A stretch of DNA of 64,000 nucleotides from NCBI RefSeq assembly GCF_004168285.1, contig NZ_SEWF01000029.1, positions 1 to 64,000 on the forward strand. The letters run 5' to 3'. A program made the position numbers and the translations under genes. Every line of letters begins with the position of its first letter. Positions within the stretch are counted from its first letter, which is position 1. This document shows, one piece after another, positions 45,140 through 54,168 of this stretch. This DNA is from Emticicia agri (GTDB lineage Bacteria > Bacteroidota > Bacteroidia > Cytophagales > Spirosomataceae). The notes beneath the pieces are model-generated. The model was not told where the DNA came from and made no database searches. It saw nothing but the letters and a program-made list of their open reading frames with translations.

Positions 45140-45577
45140 TTAATAAGTAATTACCCGGTTACTTTCGGCTATCAGGTTTACTAAAACCTTGGGGAGTGCA
45201 AACTCGGCGGGTTTTCCTTTTAAATCGGCCTCTCCTACTCCTCTCGCCTTTGAAGAATTGCCCGACAGATAAAACCGTCCGTTTGCTTTCACAATAGCCT
45301 CATAGTGTTCACGGAGTTTGCCCGTTACAAGACCCACCACTGTATTCAGGGAAGCATCTTGCAGGAGTTTTACGGCATCGCCTGCCAGAAACAGACTGAC
45401 TGTATGCCCTTCTTCAAGGGCAGTTTTAGCTACTAAAAAAGCTAAGGCTACTCTCGTAGAATCTTCAGGGCCATGCGTAACATGAATCAGGAATTTCATA
45501 GGTTTGGTATGGGTTTGTGCTGAAACAGCATTGACTGATAATAACAGGATAATAAGGGCTAAAAAATAGTTTTTCAT
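45140..45577 (-). CDS. Exported DsrE/DsrF-like protein
   Basis: The 145-residue protein has a signal peptide (LALIILLLSVNAVSAQ) and a DsrE-like domain (HVTHGPEDSTRVALAFLVAKTALEEGHTVSLFLAGD at the start). DsrE-type proteins carry sulfur or bind small ligands; the conserved Cys used for sulfur carrying in the true DsrE group is absent, so this one probably does something else. It lies between the Crp-like regulator gene and the DUF1059 gene on one strand. Confidence 0.75.
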   Translation of the reverse strand: MKNYFLALIILLLSVNAVSAQTHTKPMKFLIHVTHGPEDSTRVALAFLVAKTALEEGHTVSLFLAGDAVKLLQDASLNTVVGLVTGKLREHYEAIVKANGRFYLSGNSSKARGVGEADLKGKPAEFALPKVLVNLIAESNRVITY

Positions 45578-45660
45578 GTGTTTTTGGCTTTTGTTTCAGC
45601 AAAGTTATAGCGGGCTACCGCTACAAAACGGTAACAAAAGTTACATAAGCGAAAATAAAT

Positions 45661-46290
45661 TTACCGAAGCTGAATAGACCCTCTGAACAGCTTTAGTTTG
45701 CCTTGTTGCTCAAAGCCTTTCAGAATGCGTGATACCACTACCCGATTGGTACCAAGTTCGTAGGCGAGGTCTTGGTGAGAGATGATTATTTTTTTACTGT
45801 TTTCTTGTGTGGCTCTATTCAATAGATAGGTCATCAGCCGTTTTTCGATTGAATCAAAAGCGACACTTTCAAAGGCGCCCAACAACTCGTCGTATCGACT
45901 ACGGAATGTTTTTATCAGAAACTCGTTCCACGAAGGGTACTTCAACTGCCACTCTCGCGCCATACTGGTCGGAAACACAAAAATCTCAGAGCTATCGGTA
46001 GCTACGCCATACGAGGTACTGGTATTATTAAAATAAGCGGCCGATAGAGACATCATGCAGGTTTGCCCCTCACGCACATAATAAAGCAATATCTCCTTAT
46101 CTTCTTTCTGCTGAAAAACCCGTATTTCTCCACTTATCACAATCGGCAGAAAATCAAGGTATTGCCCTTCTTTTATAAGGGTATCTCCTTTATTAACCTG
46201 CAAAAATTTACCATGAGTCAGCATTTCGTTACGGAGTTCCGGTTCATAAAAAACCGACGGAAGTTTAGGGAGCAGTTCGCTTGTAAGCAT
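45661..46290 (-). CDS. Crp/Fnr family regulator
   Basis: The 209-residue protein has a cyclic-nucleotide-binding-type domain (20-115), the long dimer helix, and a C-terminal winged helix with recognition part HQDLAYELGTNRVVVSRILKGFEQQGKLKL (about 163-192). No Cys cluster for an Fe-S centre is seen. It is the first gene of a minus-strand run with the DsrE-like and DUF1059 genes and probably controls them. It differs from the shorter Crp-like protein at 24575. Confidence 0.85.
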   Translation of the reverse strand: MLTSELLPKLPSVFYEPELRNEMLTHGKFLQVNKGDTLIKEGQYLDFLPIVISGEIRVFQQKEDKEILLYYVREGQTCMMSLSAAYFNNTSTSYGVATDSSEIFVFPTSMAREWQLKYPSWNEFLIKTFRSRYDELLGAFESVAFDSIEKRLMTYLLNRATQENSKKIIISHQDLAYELGTNRVVVSRILKGFEQQGKLKLFRGSIQLR

Positions 46291-46444
46291 CGGGGTATCT
46301 GGTTAGTGTTCAATGTGCATATAAGTTAACCAAATAACTATAATGCCATAGAAAACAGCCCTAAGAATGTGGTTTATTTTTATTTATTGGCGTTTGAAAG
46401 AGGTGCTGAGAATATTTCTTATACTCTTCAATTTCAGCAAATTT

Positions 46445-46513
46445 ATTAGGTTTCAAGAAATAACCGTTTTTTCGTAGAGCCGGGGTGGCGACCCACCGCA
46501 ATCCTTGCGTCTC
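46445..46513. repeat. Partial copy of the 18.6-kb MITE-like element
   Basis: ATTAGGTTTCAAGAAATAA at 46445-46463 repeats the lead-in at 18561. It is followed by CGTTTTTTCGTAGAG and a hairpin GGTGG-CGAC-CCACC with a different stem sequence. It lies in the 298-base gap between the Crp-like and S41 peptidase genes. Confidence 0.55.
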
Positions 46514-46588
46514 CAGGAGCCTTTGCAATTCAGTAAATGCTATTTGGGGGTAAAAACTAAAAGCCCAACATTTCCCCCCCTAAACCCA

Positions 46589-48208
46589 TCATCTCATCAA
46601 TCCCAAAGCCAATGCCAGCTCAACATCTTTTTGTTGAAGTATGTCTTCAATGCTTGCAAAAACCTCATAATCCGGGATAATGCCTCTGTCAGAATGCTCT
46701 GCTTTTCTTACGGCATTCAGGTATTTATAAAGAGGTATTTGCACTACAATCTGGCTGTTAGGCAATACTACTTCCGTTCTTCCGCCGGAAGTATTGCCAT
46801 AATATCCTCCGCCTGTTTCTTCGCCAATAAATGTGGCTCTCTTGTTATGGCGGGCAGTAGCACAGAAATCTGCCGTAGTTGAAAAGCTGTAACCATTAGT
46901 CAGAATAGAAACTTGTCCTTTAAAACTATTAGGCTGTGGTTTCTGCGGCCCTAACAAAGGATTTTCATCTAATTTTACTGTATGGGTATTAGAAGCCTTT
47001 GAGAGAAAATACCTGAAAGGTTTCTGGCTCAGGTAGCTGTAAAGTAAAGCTCCATAATCATCGGCTCCGCCTCCGTTATCACGCACGTCTATAATCAGGT
47101 TTTTAATCTTCCGTTTATTGATGGCTGTAAAGGCACTATCTAAAAAACCACCAAAATCTATTTTTTCACGCTCTATCCGGCTTTCGTCAAATGTTCTTAC
47201 TTGCAGAAGAGCAGTAGAAGCATTCAACCATATCAATTGTAAAGCCTTTGTGTTATTCCGTTGCTTCTCGTAAGCACAGACTATATTTTTTGTACCAACA
47301 GCCCCTATTTTTATGGTTTCTATCGTTCCATTCTGACCCTTATATTGTACCTCAAAACGCTCTTGGTTACCATAAACCCAATGGTAAAAAATCGGAAAGG
47401 CACCATCATTTAGCCGCTGACGCTTATTAGCCGTAATAGAACCGTCGGAGGGCAGATAGGTATATATCTTATCTCTGATTTCGGGAATAGTTCTGCCATC
47501 AATTTGTATTATTTCAGTTCCGGCAGGCAAACCCTCCCCACAAAGCACATAGGCTTTATTTTTCATAAAATAAGGGTGTATGGGAAAAACCTTTTCATTA
47601 TCAGTATAGTGTTTCATCAACAATGCAGGCAAATTACTGCGTGTGTGTCCATCTTGTAAAGCACTTATTACTTGTAGAATGGGCTTACCAAATTCCAAAG
47701 TAGTCATAGGGCGGTTCAGTGCCAAATAACAACTATCCATAAATCTGTCCAGTACCTGCTTGCTTCTATAAGTGTAGATTCCTGCATGGTGTTTCTCCAA
47801 AGACTCCCGAAAAACCTTAAAGTCCTGCTGTAACAAGGTTGGTTCCATCAGTTTATCTGCTTTTGAATCAAGAGCCGTCTGACTGGCAGTTCTGATGGTT
47901 GAAATGCGGGTATAACAGGTATCTTTCTTGTTGAGTACAATCAAAAAATCATAGGTTTTGCCGGGAGTCACATCGAACGAAACAGAGTCTATATCGGTAT
48001 AAAAAGTAATGCGCTTTTCAACCATTGGTTCTAAAGCCTGATACACATCAGGTTTCACTTCGGGTGAAAGATTCCAGACACCTTTCTGAAAAACCTGTCC
48101 GTCACGTACACTTACGTTCTTTGAATTTGCCTGAACAACAGGCAAAGACTGGGCATAATCACACTGAACAAACAGCAGATTCATGGCCAGAAATGCGAGG
48201 TATTTCAT
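46589..48208 (-). CDS. Exported S41-family serine peptidase
   Basis: I start at the ATG at 48208 (MKYLAFLAMNLLFVQCDYAQS), giving 539 residues with a signal peptide; the open frame continues upstream into the membrane protein gene. The S41 fold is seen in DVRDNGGGADDYGALLYSYL and SILTNGYSFSTTADFCATA with the catalytic Ser, then FIGEETGGGYYGNTSGG. A PDZ-like region (from about 280) comes before. It cleaves C-terminal or misfolded protein parts outside the membrane. It is the fourth gene of a run led by an ECF sigma factor and its anti-sigma factor. Confidence 0.85.
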   Translation of the reverse strand: MKYLAFLAMNLLFVQCDYAQSLPVVQANSKNVSVRDGQVFQKGVWNLSPEVKPDVYQALEPMVEKRITFYTDIDSVSFDVTPGKTYDFLIVLNKKDTCYTRISTIRTASQTALDSKADKLMEPTLLQQDFKVFRESLEKHHAGIYTYRSKQVLDRFMDSCYLALNRPMTTLEFGKPILQVISALQDGHTRSNLPALLMKHYTDNEKVFPIHPYFMKNKAYVLCGEGLPAGTEIIQIDGRTIPEIRDKIYTYLPSDGSITANKRQRLNDGAFPIFYHWVYGNQERFEVQYKGQNGTIETIKIGAVGTKNIVCAYEKQRNNTKALQLIWLNASTALLQVRTFDESRIEREKIDFGGFLDSAFTAINKRKIKNLIIDVRDNGGGADDYGALLYSYLSQKPFRYFLSKASNTHTVKLDENPLLGPQKPQPNSFKGQVSILTNGYSFSTTADFCATARHNKRATFIGEETGGGYYGNTSGGRTEVVLPNSQIVVQIPLYKYLNAVRKAEHSDRGIIPDYEVFASIEDILQQKDVELALALGLMR

Positions 48209-48210
48209 AG

Positions 48211-48639
48211 CTATTCCGGTTTGTTTGCTGATTGTTTCAAAAAGAAAAAATAACCCAGAAAACTTCCGGCAACACAAAAAGCCATGATAGCCAGCGAATG
48301 AATACCCAAAGGCTGGGTATAATGAATGGCTGTAAGTGCAACCCCTAAGCCCATCAGAATAGCACACCATTTAACATTACTGTTAAGGTCTTCTTTCGGA
48401 TTGGTCTTTAAAACCGATGAAATAATGCTATCTGGTACGCCCTTGTCAACAATTTTGTTTTTCAGCCTGTTATCCATGATTCGTTTCATGACGGCTAACA
48501 GAAACCACATACACAAACCTACCACGAAAATCACGGAAATTGTTCTGAAAACTTCGGGTTTGTATAATTCTTGTCCCTCTTGTGCCTGTGCCATAAAAGG
48601 GCTTATAATAGTGGAAATAATAATGATTAACTTTTTCAT
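48211..48639 (-). CDS. Membrane protein of the ECF operon (DUF6249-like)
   Basis: The 142-residue protein has a signal-like first segment (residues 1-20), a second membrane segment (33-52) and two more near 92-135. The middle (DKGVPDSIISSVLKTNPKEDLNSNVKW) is cytoplasmic. It resembles the DUF6249 group found with sigma factors in Bacteroidetes. It lies two bases before the S41 peptidase gene and 67 after the anti-sigma gene, so it is likely in the same transcript. Confidence 0.65.
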   Translation of the reverse strand: MKKLIIIISTIISPFMAQAQEGQELYKPEVFRTISVIFVVGLCMWFLLAVMKRIMDNRLKNKIVDKGVPDSIISSVLKTNPKEDLNSNVKWCAILMGLGVALTAIHYTQPLGIHSLAIMAFCVAGSFLGYFFFLKQSANKPE

Positions 48640-48705
48640 ATTTCTGTATTGATGTTTATGTTTTATGTCTTATTAGATAGCTGACTTTGATAATTGTTGC
48701 AATAC

Positions 48706-49149
48706 TCAATAATAATTTAAAGCTTTCATCTGCGCTTTATATTTCTGATACATATCTATACCTAAAAACGCCGTCAGCGCAATGGTAGCGGTCAACACTA
48801 AGCCAATCAGGATAGGTTGTGCATAAGCAAACAACCCTATAAAACTACTACCGAACAACTCACCCATTACCACAATCATCACTGCCATTATACCCCCAAT
48901 CATATACAAAATGGGTCTGTCGCTTGTGGGTTTGGGTTGTGGTAATTGTTCCATTACCAAATCGGCTAAATCAAAATCAAATACAGCCTTCTCCTGGGTT
49001 TTAATGCCTTCAGCTAATAGCTGATAAGTAAGCACCTCTTGCTGGCAATGCGCACAATGCTGTATATGTGCTACCAATGCAGGGGCACAGGCATCTGCAT
49101 CTAAGGCATATAGCTGAATTTCCTCATCGGTCAGATGTTTGTTTTTCAT
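48706..49149 (-). CDS. Anti-sigma factor with zinc-binding motif
   Basis: The 147-residue protein has an N-terminal ZAS-like motif, HIQHCAHC (about residues 28-35), then two membrane segments (80-100 and 108-130). It overlaps the preceding sigma-factor gene by ATGA, a sign of coupled translation. It would hold the ECF sigma factor inactive at the membrane until a signal is received. Confidence 0.8.
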   Translation of the reverse strand: MKNKHLTDEEIQLYALDADACAPALVAHIQHCAHCQQEVLTYQLLAEGIKTQEKAVFDFDLADLVMEQLPQPKPTSDRPILYMIGGIMAVMIVVMGELFGSSFIGLFAYAQPILIGLVLTATIALTAFLGIDMYQKYKAQMKALNYY

Positions 49150-49751
49150 AATGCTTCCTTTTGATAAGTGAGCAATAAATTGTCTTTCAATAGTTTCCTT
49201 GCCCTCGACAAATAGCTTTTCACGGTTCCTTCCGGCAATTGGGTAATCACTGTTATCTCTGCATAACTCATTTCTTCCTGATGATAAAGCGTAATAAGTG
49301 TTCTGAATATAGGTGAAAGTTTCTCTATTTCTGTTTTTAAAATAGCAGATAGCTCCTGTTTAAAGAGGCTGCTTTCAATGTCATTCACAAATGGGTTAAC
49401 GGTATGGTTCAGTTTCTCCAATACTTCATTTTCTTCTTCATCAGTTACACTATCAAGCAAAACCAGTTTCTTTTTTTCAAGATACCCCAGACAAGTATGA
49501 TAAGCTATCTGCCCTATCCAGGTCGATAGTTTAGCCTGAAACTGAAAACTATCCAGTTTCTGAAAGGTCTTCAGATAAATATCCTGGGCAATGTCTTTTC
49601 TATCAGAGGGGTTTCGTATCATTTTATAAACTATCTGCCCCACCAGTCCTTCGGTATTTTTCATAATAAGCCTGAAAGCATTAGTATCTCCGCCTAATAC
49701 TCTATCGACCAAAGCACGGTCTGACACATTATTTTCTCTGATAGTGTTCAC
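49146..49751 (-). CDS. ECF sigma factor
   Basis: The 201-residue protein has region 2 (DIAQDIYLKTFQKLDSFQFQAKLSTWIGQIAYH) and region 4 (EMSYAEITVITQLPEGTVKSYLSRARKLLKDNL). It is the first gene of a minus-strand operon with the anti-sigma factor, membrane protein and S41 peptidase. It is divergent from a second ECF gene starting at 49931 across a 180-base control region. Confidence 0.9.
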   Translation of the reverse strand: MNTIRENNVSDRALVDRVLGGDTNAFRLIMKNTEGLVGQIVYKMIRNPSDRKDIAQDIYLKTFQKLDSFQFQAKLSTWIGQIAYHTCLGYLEKKKLVLLDSVTDEEENEVLEKLNHTVNPFVNDIESSLFKQELSAILKTEIEKLSPIFRTLITLYHQEEMSYAEITVITQLPEGTVKSYLSRARKLLKDNLLLTYQKEAL

Positions 49752-49884
49752 TAAGACATGAGACAGATAAGCCGGAAAAATGTTGCAGTTAATTTACCTG
49801 ATAAATCTTTTAGTTCGTCCATTATGCCTCTGAACCTGACTAAAAAATGAAATATTTTTTCGCTTGTGTGTGATTTTTATTAAA

Positions 49885-49909
49885 TTCTGTACACTAATAG
49901 AGTACAGAA
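49885..49909. promoter_or_regulatory. Palindrome between divergent ECF sigma genes
   Basis: TTCTGTAC (49885-49892) and GTACAGAA (49902-49909) form a perfect 8-bp inverted repeat with a 9-base centre, 22 bases before the plus-strand sigma gene. It could be an operator. A GTG at 49931 is the start of that gene. Confidence 0.45.
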
Positions 49910-49930
49910 ACAAAAATTGCGTTATCGTTC

Positions 49931-50437
49931 GTGGACAAAAAAGAAACATTTATCAGAGCCATCAAAGACAATGAAAGACTGATTGTAAAGATTGCGTCGG
50001 TTTATACCAATACCGCCGACGATAAAGCTGACCTGATTCAGGAAATCATTTACCAGCTCTGGAAATCTTTCGACTCCTTCAATCAGCAATCCGGTTTAAG
50101 TACCTGGCTCTATCGGGTGGCTTTAAATGTAGCTATTTATCAACTCAAAATTGCTAAAAGAAGAGTGATAACAGTTGAAATAGACGAACAGATACTGAAT
50201 TACGCAAACGAAGACCATAGCGCCATTGAACAGAAATGGGAATTATTCCGGCAACAGATAGAAAGCCTTAACCTACTCGATAAAGCCATTGTTATGCTCT
50301 ATTTAGACCAGAAAAGCCATGAAGAAATTGCCGAAATAGTAGGTATATCTGTCAGCAATGTAGGCACAAAAATACAGCGTATCAAAGAAAAATTAAAGAA
50401 ACAGCACGTAAACGCACAAAATCATGGAATTAGATGA
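49931..50437 (+). CDS. ECF sigma factor, second copy
   Basis: The 168-residue protein starts at GTG 49931. It has region 2 (DLIQEIIYQLWKSFDSFNQQSGLSTWLYRVALNVAIYQLK) and region 4 (KSHEEIAEIVGISVSNVGTKIQRIKEKLKK). Its end overlaps the start of the next gene by 14 bases, so it is translated with it. It is not a close copy of the divergent sigma factor at 49146. The absence of a ZAS-type anti-sigma gene suggests the next membrane protein takes that role. Confidence 0.85.
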   Translation: MDKKETFIRAIKDNERLIVKIASVYTNTADDKADLIQEIIYQLWKSFDSFNQQSGLSTWLYRVALNVAIYQLKIAKRRVITVEIDEQILNYANEDHSAIEQKWELFRQQIESLNLLDKAIVMLYLDQKSHEEIAEIVGISVSNVGTKIQRIKEKLKKQHVNAQNHGIR

Positions 50438-51020
50438 ACTGAAAAATATATGGGAAGATGCCAGTAAGCCCCTCACCCAACAACCTGTTTTAAACCCTAA
50501 AATGATTGAACAAATGACAAAAATTAAAATCAAATCAAGACTTAACCAAGTAATTTACCACGAAACCCTCGGTACATTCTTTGCCTTTGGCGCTGTAGCT
50601 TATATCTTTGCTCATTTCAGCAAACTTACTACGCCATTTTTTCAGACAATCGCTATTATCACGGCCACTCTGCTTGTAGTGCTTCCCATTATCAGTCTTC
50701 TATTGCTCTGGCAACTTAATTCAATCGGAGATGTCAATCGCACGTATGCTGAAACTTTAAGAAACTTTGCCACACAAAAGCTGCGTTTTATCCGGTTTCA
50801 ACAGCTAAGTGTAGTAGCTGCGTATATTCTGATTGTATTTGTCATATTGCTGATGCCCCAATTTACAGGAGGCAAAAGCCTGAACGAAAACAAGTATTTC
50901 TGGGCGGGTACTATTGCCGTAGGTTACATTTTACTATCGTTCTTCTCAAGATGGGTTATCAGCTTCTATAGCAAATCCCTGACACAAGCAGAGGAATTAT
51001 TGAAGGAGTTGGAGGTGTGA
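50424..51020 (+). CDS. Membrane protein coupled to the second ECF sigma factor
   Basis: The 198-residue protein has a soluble N terminus (MELDELKNIWEDASK) and four membrane segments (about 48-65, 72-94, 125-144, 158-178). Proteins of this shape follow ECF genes widely in Bacteroidetes, often as an anti-sigma factor substitute. The start lies inside the sigma gene. Confidence 0.7.
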   Translation: MELDELKNIWEDASKPLTQQPVLNPKMIEQMTKIKIKSRLNQVIYHETLGTFFAFGAVAYIFAHFSKLTTPFFQTIAIITATLLVVLPIISLLLLWQLNSIGDVNRTYAETLRNFATQKLRFIRFQQLSVVAAYILIVFVILLMPQFTGGKSLNENKYFWAGTIAVGYILLSFFSRWVISFYSKSLTQAEELLKELEV

Positions 51021-51098
51021 GTCAGGAGCAATAGAGCAGGTAAAATCTCAATTACTTGCTCTGGCTTATAATTTATTTTTTGCTTACATTTTAAACAA

Positions 51099-51518
51099 TT
51101 ATTCCGATTCATCAACAATACCTGTCAGATACCATTGATTATCGATTTTTGAAAACAGATGATGTACAATTTCTCCCATGTCTTTATTGGTAAAAACTAC
51201 ATCTTTCGAGTCACTGGTTTTATCAACAGTTTCCAGTTTATTTTTTGAATGTTCTTTTTTCAGTTTCAGCAAATTGGTATGTCGCCAGTCGTTTTGCTGA
51301 ATCACTTTTTCGTTTCTTTTCTCATCATCAACTACTACTACTTTCAGGGGAAATTTAATTCTATCAAGCTGAAATTTAGGGTCTTTACAAAACTCCTTGA
51401 AAAACTTGTCAAAATTTTCTTCGTTATTCTCAATCTTCCCGACAAAAGCAATCTCTCTCACACGATGGCTCTGTGCAAAAAATGTAGTTAGCAATAACAA
51501 AAGGGTTATCAATTTCAT
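51099..51518 (-). CDS. DUF4348-like exported protein
   Basis: The 139-residue protein has a signal peptide (LITLLLLLTTFFAQS) and the stretch NFDKFFKEFCKDPKFQLDRIKFPLKVV, which matches the DUF4348 family of Bacteroidetes; the function is unknown. It stands alone, convergent with the sigma-associated membrane protein gene. Confidence 0.65.
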   Translation of the reverse strand: MKLITLLLLLTTFFAQSHRVREIAFVGKIENNEENFDKFFKEFCKDPKFQLDRIKFPLKVVVVDDEKRNEKVIQQNDWRHTNLLKLKKEHSKNKLETVDKTSDSKDVVFTNKDMGEIVHHLFSKIDNQWYLTGIVDESE

Positions 51519-51692
51519 ACGTTAAGTTTTTGGGCTGGGTAATCTATAAAACAATAATTCGATTATCTTTAATTTCAATAGCTTAATTAGACCAATCGTA
51601 ACAATTACTGATTTACTGAAATAATCTGATACAAGACTAATCTATTAATAGTTCATTCAATATTCGCTTAAAATCCAGGTGTTTTGCATCAG

Positions 51693-52700
51693 TTATTTTT
51701 TTGCATGTAAAGCTACTAAATCTATCCAATCAAAAAGTTTATTTTGGTCTGTTGTTTTCATTTCCCAATAATCAGAAAGTTCAGAAGCAGGTGTTTGTGT
51801 GATAGTTTCGACAATATCTGGCATGTTTTCAAACAATGTCAGAAATATTCTTGGAACATTTCTATAAACCTTTTCTCTGACAAACCACTCCCCTTTTCCA
51901 CCTGCAGTAAATAAATCACGAACATTTGGACAAACCACTGCTTCACGAGTAACTAACCAGATAGATAGCCGTCCGAACTTATCATTGCTATTTCCAAATA
52001 GTTCAGGAAAATACACCATCGATTTATTTTTTAACGCTTGTTTTTCCTTTACCGATAGATTACTCCAGATTCTTATAATAATATTGCTTGGTCTATTGAT
52101 ATTTTCTGTATCAATCCACCATAGTTCTTCACCCGGTTTTAGTTTGCTTTTGTAGTAGTCAACAATTTGTCTGATAGGATTCTCTTTTTTGCGTAAAGAA
52201 TCATATGAGAGAGCCATTTTATCAAATATTGACTTACCTTTCGCCAAATTCATATCAATCAAATAACGAGGCGAATGTGTTACTACAACGTCAGATAAAA
52301 CCTCTTCGTATGGACGACAGCGAAATTCAACAGGGCTTGCCAATTTTGCAAATAACATATAAATCCGTTCTACATGCTCAACTCTTGTTGTTTCTAAAAC
52401 GCTGTTTCCAGTTGTTTTCCAATGGTTTTGGGTGGTTGTTTTTACTTCTACACCATAATATTTTTTAACTACTATATCCGGAAATTTTTGTCCTCCAATT
52501 AGCTCAATAGAACCCTCAAAAACAGTTCCAACCGCTAACGAAGTCATTATATCCTTTACATAAGGTTCAAGATTTCTACCTGAAAGAGTAGCAATAGCAT
52601 CAGGTTTTTTTTTTGCTTGGTTATTGAGTTCGGTTATGGTTAATTGAAGCAATAAATCAAATTCACTTCTATTTATATCCGGGTTTAATGAAACTATCAT
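51693..52700 (-). CDS. Type II restriction endonuclease, PD-(D/E)xK-like
   Basis: The 335-residue protein has FPDIVVKKYYGVEVKTT (residues 73-89), a PD-(D/E)xK-type active site with Asp75, Glu85 and Lys87, and an upstream helix with Glu46. The rest is not family-specific. It lies three bases after the C5-methyltransferase gene on the same strand, so the pair is translated together and forms a type II restriction-modification system. The target is not known from sequence. The two genes look AT-richer than their neighbours, which suggests they were brought in. Confidence 0.75.
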   Translation of the reverse strand: MIVSLNPDINRSEFDLLLQLTITELNNQAKKKPDAIATLSGRNLEPYVKDIMTSLAVGTVFEGSIELIGGQKFPDIVVKKYYGVEVKTTTQNHWKTTGNSVLETTRVEHVERIYMLFAKLASPVEFRCRPYEEVLSDVVVTHSPRYLIDMNLAKGKSIFDKMALSYDSLRKKENPIRQIVDYYKSKLKPGEELWWIDTENINRPSNIIIRIWSNLSVKEKQALKNKSMVYFPELFGNSNDKFGRLSIWLVTREAVVCPNVRDLFTAGGKGEWFVREKVYRNVPRIFLTLFENMPDIVETITQTPASELSDYWEMKTTDQNKLFDWIDLVALHAKK

Positions 52701-52703
52701 TGT

Positions 52704-54065
52704 TTATTTTGCAAAATATAAGTCCCAGATATCTTCGATTCTTTTAGCCAAATGGTAAGCCAAAAGTGGTGGAACTGCATTACCTATAATCTTATATGCT
52801 TGTGAAGGGCTAACCAAAAAAGAACCTTTTTTTCCGGAGGTACTTTCAAGCACAAAATCATAATCTGGTGGAAATGTCTGAATTAATGCACATTCTCTTG
52901 GAGTTAATCTTCTCTCTATTAAGCCTTGATTGAGTTCGTTATCTATTTTTCCTCCATTTTCTTTTGAAAGCCTTCTGAATTCAATATTTCCATGATGCTC
53001 TGAACGAATGGTTGGCGCAATTCCTGTTAGTTTTATTTCTGTCTGACCCTGACAGTGTTTACCCATAAACTTTGCTTTTGAGTAAAATTTCTGAGATAAA
53101 TCATTTGTAATTTCAGGCTCGTCCAAATGCTCAAACACATCCTTTAGCGGAACAAACTCCTTTAAATCATTTCCTTTAATTGTATAAGCATGCGTTGGTT
53201 TTGGATAAGGATTGAATTTTTCCGGCAATTCTTTTTTTGAAAGTTCGGCAAGAGCTATTGCATTAAGTGCTGATTTTCTGATACCAATAAAAATCACCCT
53301 TTCTCTTGATTGAGGAACTCCATAGTTTGCCGAGTGTAAAACCTGAGGCTCTAATACAATATACCCGTTGCCATTTGTAGAAGAAAAGTCGTTCTGAATA
53401 ATTTCTTTTACATTATCAAGATTTACCAGCCCCTTCACATTTTCTGCAATAAAAATTTTAGGTTGGGTAATTTCAATTACTTCCTTCATCCACATATATA
53501 GCTGTCCGCGGGTTTCTACCGATGCGGTTTTGTCGTCAATGAAGTCTCCTTTATGATTTTTATGTGAATGAAAACCCTTTCTTTTTCCCGCTACGCTAAA
53601 GTCCTGACAAGGGAAACCACCCGTAACTACATCTACCTCTTCTGGAAAAACACTTATGTTACTATAATGCGTTTTCACTAAGTCAACTATACTTTCTTTA
53701 TGAAAATCTTCAGGTTTATGCCCTCTTTTTGAAAAATAATTTAACCAGGCATTTCTTGCATCTGGTAAAATATCATTAGCAAAAACAGTAGTAAATTGCG
53801 TTTTCTTAAGTTTTACAAAACCATCTTTCAGTTTTTTATCTGTAAAATGTGGCGTTAGTATGTCGTTTACTGACGATTGTAAAACAGAAAACCCTCCCTC
53901 AAAACCTAAATCCATTCCTCCACAACCTGAAAATAATGAAAGTACCTTTAAAACTCCTTCCTTATCTTTATTTCTTGGCTTTGCAGTTAGTTGATGATAA
54001 GATAATCCCTCCAACGGTAGCTTTGCTTTTAATTCACTATAAATCTGTATTGTCTCTGTCAACAT
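52704..54065 (-). CDS. C5-cytosine DNA methyltransferase
   Basis: The 453-residue protein has motif I LSLFSGCGGMDLGFEGGF (43-60), motif IV GGFPCQDFS with Cys153, motif VI AENVKG (207-212), motif VIII QSRERV (252-257) and motif X YKIIGNAVPPLLAYHLAKRI near the end. It methylates cytosine at C5 in a site that also protects from the endonuclease encoded next. An extra N-terminal region of 40 residues (MLTETIQIYSELKAKL) is not typical and may act in regulation. Confidence 0.92.
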   Translation of the reverse strand: MLTETIQIYSELKAKLPLEGLSYHQLTAKPRNKDKEGVLKVLSLFSGCGGMDLGFEGGFSVLQSSVNDILTPHFTDKKLKDGFVKLKKTQFTTVFANDILPDARNAWLNYFSKRGHKPEDFHKESIVDLVKTHYSNISVFPEEVDVVTGGFPCQDFSVAGKRKGFHSHKNHKGDFIDDKTASVETRGQLYMWMKEVIEITQPKIFIAENVKGLVNLDNVKEIIQNDFSSTNGNGYIVLEPQVLHSANYGVPQSRERVIFIGIRKSALNAIALAELSKKELPEKFNPYPKPTHAYTIKGNDLKEFVPLKDVFEHLDEPEITNDLSQKFYSKAKFMGKHCQGQTEIKLTGIAPTIRSEHHGNIEFRRLSKENGGKIDNELNQGLIERRLTPRECALIQTFPPDYDFVLESTSGKKGSFLVSPSQAYKIIGNAVPPLLAYHLAKRIEDIWDLYFAK

Positions 54066-54168
54066 AATTCAGCTTTTTACTTGGCTTGGCATCACTTGTC
54101 AAATATAAGCTATCATTCCAAATCGAACAAATTTTGATAGTCAGTTTTATCAACTATTACAATCCTTC

